This document shows positions 59,930 through 64,000 of a DNA stretch of 64,000 nt, one piece after another. The translations under genes and the position numbers were made by a program. Numbering within the stretch: position 1 is the stretch's first letter; each line of letters starts with the position of its first letter. The stretch spans positions 119,850,957-119,914,956 of the forward strand of contig CM023449.1 of the NCBI GenBank assembly GCA_013339765.2. The letters are read 5' to 3'. A model generated the notes under the pieces. It was not told the origin of the DNA, ran no database searches, and saw only the letters and a program-made list of their open reading frames with translations. The DNA comes from Haemaphysalis longicornis. Lineage: Eukaryota > Arthropoda > Arachnida > Ixodida > Ixodidae.

Positions 59930-60480
59930 TTTATGTAGTAGCTTTCTCTGAAACATGTATTAGAGATAAAGCGCATGCGCCTTATTTTTCGGGGCTACCA
60001 TGTCGAACTTCTCTGCTGGCAACAAAAGAAATGTAGAGGTATCGCTATTTTTATAGATACTCTAAAATATGAATTAGTAGAAAATTTTTCTCTTATCAAT
60101 GAAGACATTGAAATCTTGACGTTGCGCTTTGGAAAGACCATCAGTCTGGTGTGCAGATCACCGCACGGACATAATACCAATTTTCTACACTTTTTAGACA
60201 AAACGCTAGCTTCGGTCACTTTCTGCAATGCTCCCTACATGATTATTGGCGACATAAATATCGATATGAGGTCGGATGACCCGTACAGCCTACAATTTCA
60301 GAGAGTTCTATCAGCTTACGGGTTTACAAATCATATACCTTTACCTACTAGGCTCTCCAATCTAAGTGCCACTCGTCGGTGATAATTGTGCAACAAATAT
60401 AAGCTCCGGTAGCGTTACAAGCAGAATAATTTCGTATGAATAACTGACCACCTTCCCGTATTCTGTGTTCTTCCGTTAAG
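59930..60480 (+). pseudogene. LINE endonuclease (EEP type), nearly continuous
   Basis: One frame from 59975 to 60382 includes GYHVELLC, RGIAIFIDT, NEDIEILTLRFGKTISLVC, FLHFLDKTLASV, YMIIGDINIDMRSDD (metal-binding GDxN) and RVLSAYGFTNHIPLPTRLS. The catalytic His pair follows in another frame (TDHLPVFCVLPLRPNQS). The upstream E-x-W part (SETCIRD) is in a different frame. This is an endonuclease of about 220 residues with at least two frame breaks. Confidence 0.72.
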
Positions 60481-61218
60481 ACCTAATCAAAGTAAAGTCC
60501 GAACTCGGACCCCCCATCGACGCAAAAAGAATATCGAGGCCCAGGAACACTTTTATAAATTAGTATAAACGCGGGACCGGAGCTGAGTTTATAACCAAAC
60601 CGATCCTGATTCTGCATTTGATATGTTTGTCGGGTTCTTGCGTAAAAGCTACAATGCAGCTTTTCCTTTATAGAGGCTTTCCCACCGGACCATTACAATT
60701 TGGCGAAAGTCATAGATAACCACAGTCTTTACGAGAGAAATAAATCTAAAAACAGGTTATTTCGTGAATTTGTACGTTCGCGAGAACATGCAGCTTTTTT
60801 GAAATACAAAAAATACACAAATACGCTGGCGTCGGACCTGCAAAACGCAAAGGAAGGTTATTACCAAAATACCTTTAAAAGGATCTACGATAAACAGCGC
60901 AAACTCTCGGAGGTAGTGAACGCTCTGACTGGCAATAGTGCAAGTAGTCGATGTATCGAAGTATTAACAGTAAGTGGTGAAGCCCTCGCAGGGCAGGAAA
61001 GAGATCAGCCGATGCTTTCCACGCCCACTTTATAAATGCGGGCTTGTACAGAAGACCGAGCATTAGCGCAGACAACGCGTTAACAGATGGCCCCGGTGTG
61101 CTTCAGTCCATCTTTATGCGACGAATAGACGCGGTTGAGATTGAAAACTTAAACCGCAAGCTTAAACCCAATGTAGCATCTCGCATACATAAAATAGAGT
61201 CCGCAGATTTAAAACTGA
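60481..61218 (+). pseudogene. LINE linker between endonuclease and RT
   Basis: An open frame at 60700-61035 encodes a basic segment (RNKSKNRLFREFVRSREHAA, YKKYTNTLASDLQNAKEGYY) typical of the region before CR1 reverse transcriptases. Later LNRKLKPNVASRIHKIESAD leads up to the Tigger insertion. Confidence 0.6.
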
Positions 61219-61220
61219 TA

Positions 61221-62053
61221 CAGTCAAACCCGGCTATAACGAACCCGGATAGAGCGAATTATGCTATATATCGAACAAAAAATATTTCAGTTACGGAAAT
61301 ACATGAGAAACATATTCCTTATAACGAAGTTCACATCCGATATATCGAACTCTGGGCGCCTAGAATGGCCGCCGAAATGCATGATCTTGGAGAGGCGATT
61401 GAGATGTGGATTGGCCGCGACCACGGAGCAAGAGCCGCGACTGAGGCATTGCGCCTCGTACGGAGCGACGTGACGCCCAATACTTTCCGGAACTGCTTCC
61501 GATGCGCAGTACTCGCGACGGAACCTGCCCAGTCAGTGAGTGCGGACCAAGACAGCATGCAGCATCGGTGAACTGTGGGAAGAGCTCGCCAACGTTCCCG
61601 ATGATTTCACCAGTGAAATCCGTCCGACGCTCATAATGAAGCGCTTTCGGCCGTCGATATTCTCCGCCAATGCTTCTTAGATTTTTGAGGACACGGACTC
61701 GGAACTGGTGCAAACAATGTTTCGTGTAGAGAATGCTATGCTAGTTGAAGCCGCCAAAACGAAAGTGAAAACAAAAATACCCCCCCCCCCTTTTTTTGCA
61801 ACGTTGGCAGTTAAGGCGGAAAGTAGCTTTGATACTTGCAATAAATTGATTATTTTGGTCTGGTAATGGCTACTGTAGTGTGTTCGTTTCTGCATACGCG
61901 GATGGCGGAGTTGGGGATGCGGCGGGGGGCTCTCGCGGATTGCGAACTCGTAACAATAAGCTCGTTATAGGCGGGTTCGGCTATATCGAACGTATTGGAT
62001 ATATCGAACTAATCGCGGTGCATATTGCAGTTCGCTATAAATGGGTTTGACTG
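61221..62053 (+). mobile_element. Tigger/pogo-like DNA transposon, internally deleted
   Basis: The left end CAGTCAAACCCGGCTATAAC and the right end, in reverse complement CAGTCAAACCCATTTATAGC, form the inverted repeat. TA lies on each side (61219-61220 and 62054-62055), the target duplication of the Tc1/mariner superfamily. CAGT-AACC-(N)-TATA-CGAA ends are typical of pogo/Tigger elements. Subterminal GAACCCGGATAGAGCGAA / TTCGATATAGCCGAACCCGC also pair. At 833 bp it retains only the C-terminal part of the transposase. Confidence 0.85.
61330..61745 (+). pseudogene. Tigger-like transposase C-terminal remnant
   Basis: In one frame ATEALRLVRSDVTPNTFRNC and FRCA correspond to the C-terminal segment of pogo/Tigger transposases that precedes an E-L-W-E-E-L motif. 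The latter appears here in another frame as GELWEELANVPDDFTSEI (from 61567). The DDE catalytic residues lie upstream in intact elements and are missing. The fragment is non-functional. Confidence 0.65.
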
Positions 62054-62055
62054 TA

Positions 62056-63320
62056 TCACCATTGATATGCGAAGTTTTATCCTATATTGTTAACCTCACC
62101 TTGACCACAGGCAATTTTCCCAGACAGATAAAACTGGCCAAAGTCACTGCTATACTAAAACGTGATGAGCGTAATAACCTCTCTAACTATCCTCCTATAT
62201 CGGTGCTTCCAACTCGATCTAAAATATTTGAAGGCGTAATCGATGAGCCACTCACTCCTTTTTTCTACAAATATCAAATAATAGCAACCAAACAATACGG
62301 CTTCCAAAAGCATAGGTTAACGGAGCAAGCTCTGGCGTATATAAAGGAAAAGATAATCGTAAATATGGAAAACAGAAAAACGCGCTCGGTCTTTTGTTAG
62401 ATATTCAAAAGGCATTTGATTCAGTACATTTTGATTATCTGTTAAAAAAATTATCTAGCTGCGGGATTCGTAAGATACCATTACAATTTCTGGAAAACTA
62501 CTTGCACGATCTATATCAAATATTTGCCATCAATGACCAACTCTGCCGAAATTAAATTTAAACAAGGTGTCCAACAAGGATCCCTACTTAGCCCGTTATT
62601 ATGTTTTGTGTACAGAAATGATATTCTTAATATACCAGGATTTTCTGATAATATTATGTATGCAGATGACACGATTATTTTTTCTCATCAAACAGTTTAA
62701 CATTTCTGGAATTTATTGTGAACGAATACCTGGTGCATCTTTCAAACTGGTTAAAACAAAACAAGCTGTGATTAAATGCCACAAAGACAACCTATATAAT
62801 TTTCCGCCCAATCAATAAGCCCTTAAAAGAAGATATAAATCTCAAATGCGAAGGTCGTGTATTACACGGGTACATGAAAAACGTTCCTTGGTGTTTGATT
62901 CCAAGAACACCTAAACTGGTCTGTAAACGTAAATCGTTTAGATACCCATCTGGCACGAACAGTTGGATGCCTTTAAAAAATATCACACTTAATACCGCTT
63001 TGGTTAAAAAGAAGCATGTATTATTCTAAATTCTATTCAAAACTAACGTACGGAATCTTGGTGTGGAGAACAACCTCACAAAATAATTACAACAAGCTGG
63101 TTGCGCTGGAAAAAAAATAATACGGTGTTTTGAGAAATTTTAAAGGAAATTCAAATACCTGCCAACTTCATCTGTTTCAAAACACTCAATACTTAGAGCT
63201 GACCAGCTGCATTACTTAAGACTTCTCCAAATGGTACACAAAAACAAGTTAAACGTAGATGGCGACGCAGAAACCCGTCACTACTGTGTACGGCGACCAA
63301 TAAGACGTTCACCTAAAACT
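62056..63320 (+). pseudogene. LINE reverse transcriptase and C-terminal region
   Basis: The open frame to 62400 reads SPLICEVLSYIVNLTLTTGN, FPRQIKLAKVTAILKRDERN, NLSNYPPISVLPTRSKIFEG and KQYGFQKHRLTEQAL. The next motifs are in other frames: LLLDIQKAFDSVHFDYLLKK (first catalytic Asp), GVQQGSLLSPLLCFVYRND and YADDT (62659-62673, the catalytic Asp pair). The thumb/C-terminal part (LSNWLKQNKL, LNATKTTYIIF) follows. It ends at RRPIRRSPKTRTN near 63328, where a Y-G would normally continue. Catalytic residues are preserved but the frame is broken at least four times. Confidence 0.8.
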
Positions 63321-63327
63321 AGAACTA

Positions 63328-64000
63328 ATTGATGATGGTTGGGTTGTTTATGGCGCAAGGCCGACTAAGGGCAAAGAGCACCAGAGAAAAGGTTATTTAA
63401 TGAAATGAAGTGGTTACCACAAATAGGTAATTAAAAAATGTCAACCGAACATAGTAAAATCAGTTAAAGATAATGGTGATGGCTGGTGTATAGGGCCAGA
63501 TTTGATTATGCGTGATAGGAAATGAGGTTTAAAAATTTTACGTCTGACAAATACTCAAACAGACGTTTCACAGAAACACTGGCATCGTCACCTTGAAACA
63601 GCGATGGATGTAGTGGGATATGTTGTCCGTAGAGTTCTCTGAAGTGTTTGTGTCGTGTTGCGTGAAGTGCCTTGCATGTGATTAGTATGTGCACCACGGA
63701 TAGGGCCTCACCGCACCTGCCGCACTGGGGTCTAGAAGATCCCGTCAGCAGATACGAGTGCGTTGCATGGGTGTGCCCTATCCGCAGCCTACCCAAGGCG
63801 ACTTCTGTGTATCTGTTGCGTGTGTCAGTGCTGTATGGTCCCAAGCGTGGTTTTACAACATGTAAGTTGTTATCTGTCTGTTCACTCCAGTGTGTTTGCC
63901 ATGTTCTAGGCAAGTGTTGTCTTATGTGTGGCTTGAGGTCTGTATATGGTACGGTTGTTATGTCTACAGTGTTCCTGAGTGCAGCAGCAGCGGCCCTCTC
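63328..64000 (-). mobile_element. Third LINE (R1/I-like), 3' part on minus strand
   Basis: The minus strand has an open frame from the window edge (64000) to 63506, followed by a 3' UTR with TTTTCTCTGGTGCTCTTTGC and CGCCATAAACAACCCAACCA up to about 63328. This 3' end is of a type common in tick LINEs. It begins exactly where the second LINE loses its C-terminus, so it probably inserted there. Confidence 0.7.
63506..64000 (-). CDS. LINE protein C-terminus (post-RNase H, zinc-knuckle), partial
   Basis: The frame is open from the window edge on the minus strand, so the start is outside. It begins ERAAAAALRNTVDITTVPYT, which looks like the end of the RNase H domain (N-E-x-A-D-xAA). It then reads LRIGHTHATHSYLLTG and a zinc-knuckle-like CGRCGEALSVVHILITC (C-x2-C-x7-H-x4-C), the usual C-terminal part of R1/I/Tad-group LINE ORF2. 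No stop interrupts the 165 codons seen, so this copy could be young or intact. The preceding catalytic domains cannot be judged. Confidence 0.75.
   Translation of the reverse strand, partial: ERAAAAALRNTVDITTVPYTDLKPHIRQHLPRTWQTHWSEQTDNNLHVVKPRLGPYSTDTRNRYTEVALGRLRIGHTHATHSYLLTGSSRPQCGRCGEALSVVHILITCKALHATRHKHFRELYGQHIPLHPSLFQGDDASVSVKRLFEYLSDVKFLNLISYHA

Larger units (their letters stand above)
58850..63327 (+). mobile_element. Second CR1-like LINE, dead, with nested insertions
   Basis: In order: ORF1-like remains (58850-59760), endonuclease (about 59930-60480), linker (60480-61218), a Tigger-like transposon (61221-62053), reverse transcriptase (62056-62700) and C-terminal region (to about 63327). 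The protein reads up to DLKLI before the Tigger element and from SPLICEVLSYIVN after it. The C-terminus stops at SPKTRTN where a minus-strand LINE begins. Confidence 0.8.

Noticed and set aside
1..64000. CRISPR arrays, operons or bacterial genes
   Set aside because: No regularly spaced repeats with unique spacers and no compact gene strings. The window is eukaryotic.

Overview
The window looks like nuclear DNA of a hard tick (Ixodidae, probably a metastriate genus). Evidence: at least four tRNA-Ser-like SINE copies of the kind known from ticks as Ruka, other tRNA-headed SINE fragments, CR1-, RTE- and R1/I-like LINE debris, a Penelope-like fragment, and a mutator-like transposase remnant of a type common in ticks. 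The DNA is AT-rich and full of broken mobile elements and microsatellites. Coding exons are very sparse, which fits a large arthropod genome with long introns. The tick assignment comes from repeat families recognised by eye; no search was run.

Host gene. The only convincing host gene runs right to left on the minus strand. A V-type immunoglobulin exon (33727-34103) is joined by a phase-1 intron of about 20.3 kb to a short exon (13319-13429) that opens the second Ig domain. Together they match the N-terminal ectodomain of a Sidestep-family cell-adhesion protein (partner of Beaten-path proteins in axon guidance). The start exon and all later exons were not found and probably lie outside the window. 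The V-type exon carries two single-base insertions, so it is either damaged or contains assembly errors.

Layout. 1-13 kb: presumed 3' intron of that gene with microsatellites, SINEs, a strong hairpin, a GC-rich unassigned block and a Penelope-like GIY-YIG fragment (12.1-12.8 kb). 13.3-33.7 kb: the long intron. It holds paired tetranucleotide arrays, a 0.9-kb foldback element (14.4-15.3 kb), a CTCACTCGTACT-type minisatellite apparently split by a CR1-like LINE (about 17-23.7 kb), a mutator-like DNA transposon (18819-21791) nested in that LINE, a solo LTR with 5-bp target duplication (24904-25461) and two members of a TTAA-flanked DNA-element family. 34.1-58.8 kb: mostly featureless, with a hAT-type non-autonomous element (35585-36739), a possible MITE at 42.8-43.3 kb, an RTE-like LINE 3' end (52.7-53.6 kb) and a SINE with a CTTT tail (54.4-54.7 kb). 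58.8-64 kb: a second CR1-like LINE interrupted by a Tigger/pogo element (61221-62053) and apparently cut at its 3' end by a third LINE (R1/I-like) on the minus strand that runs off the window.

No intact protein-coding gene, rRNA, functional tRNA or CRISPR array was seen. The structural interest lies in the nesting order of the transposons, the 2A-like motif in the first LINE, the GC-rich arms of the hAT element, and the indels in the Sidestep-like exon.
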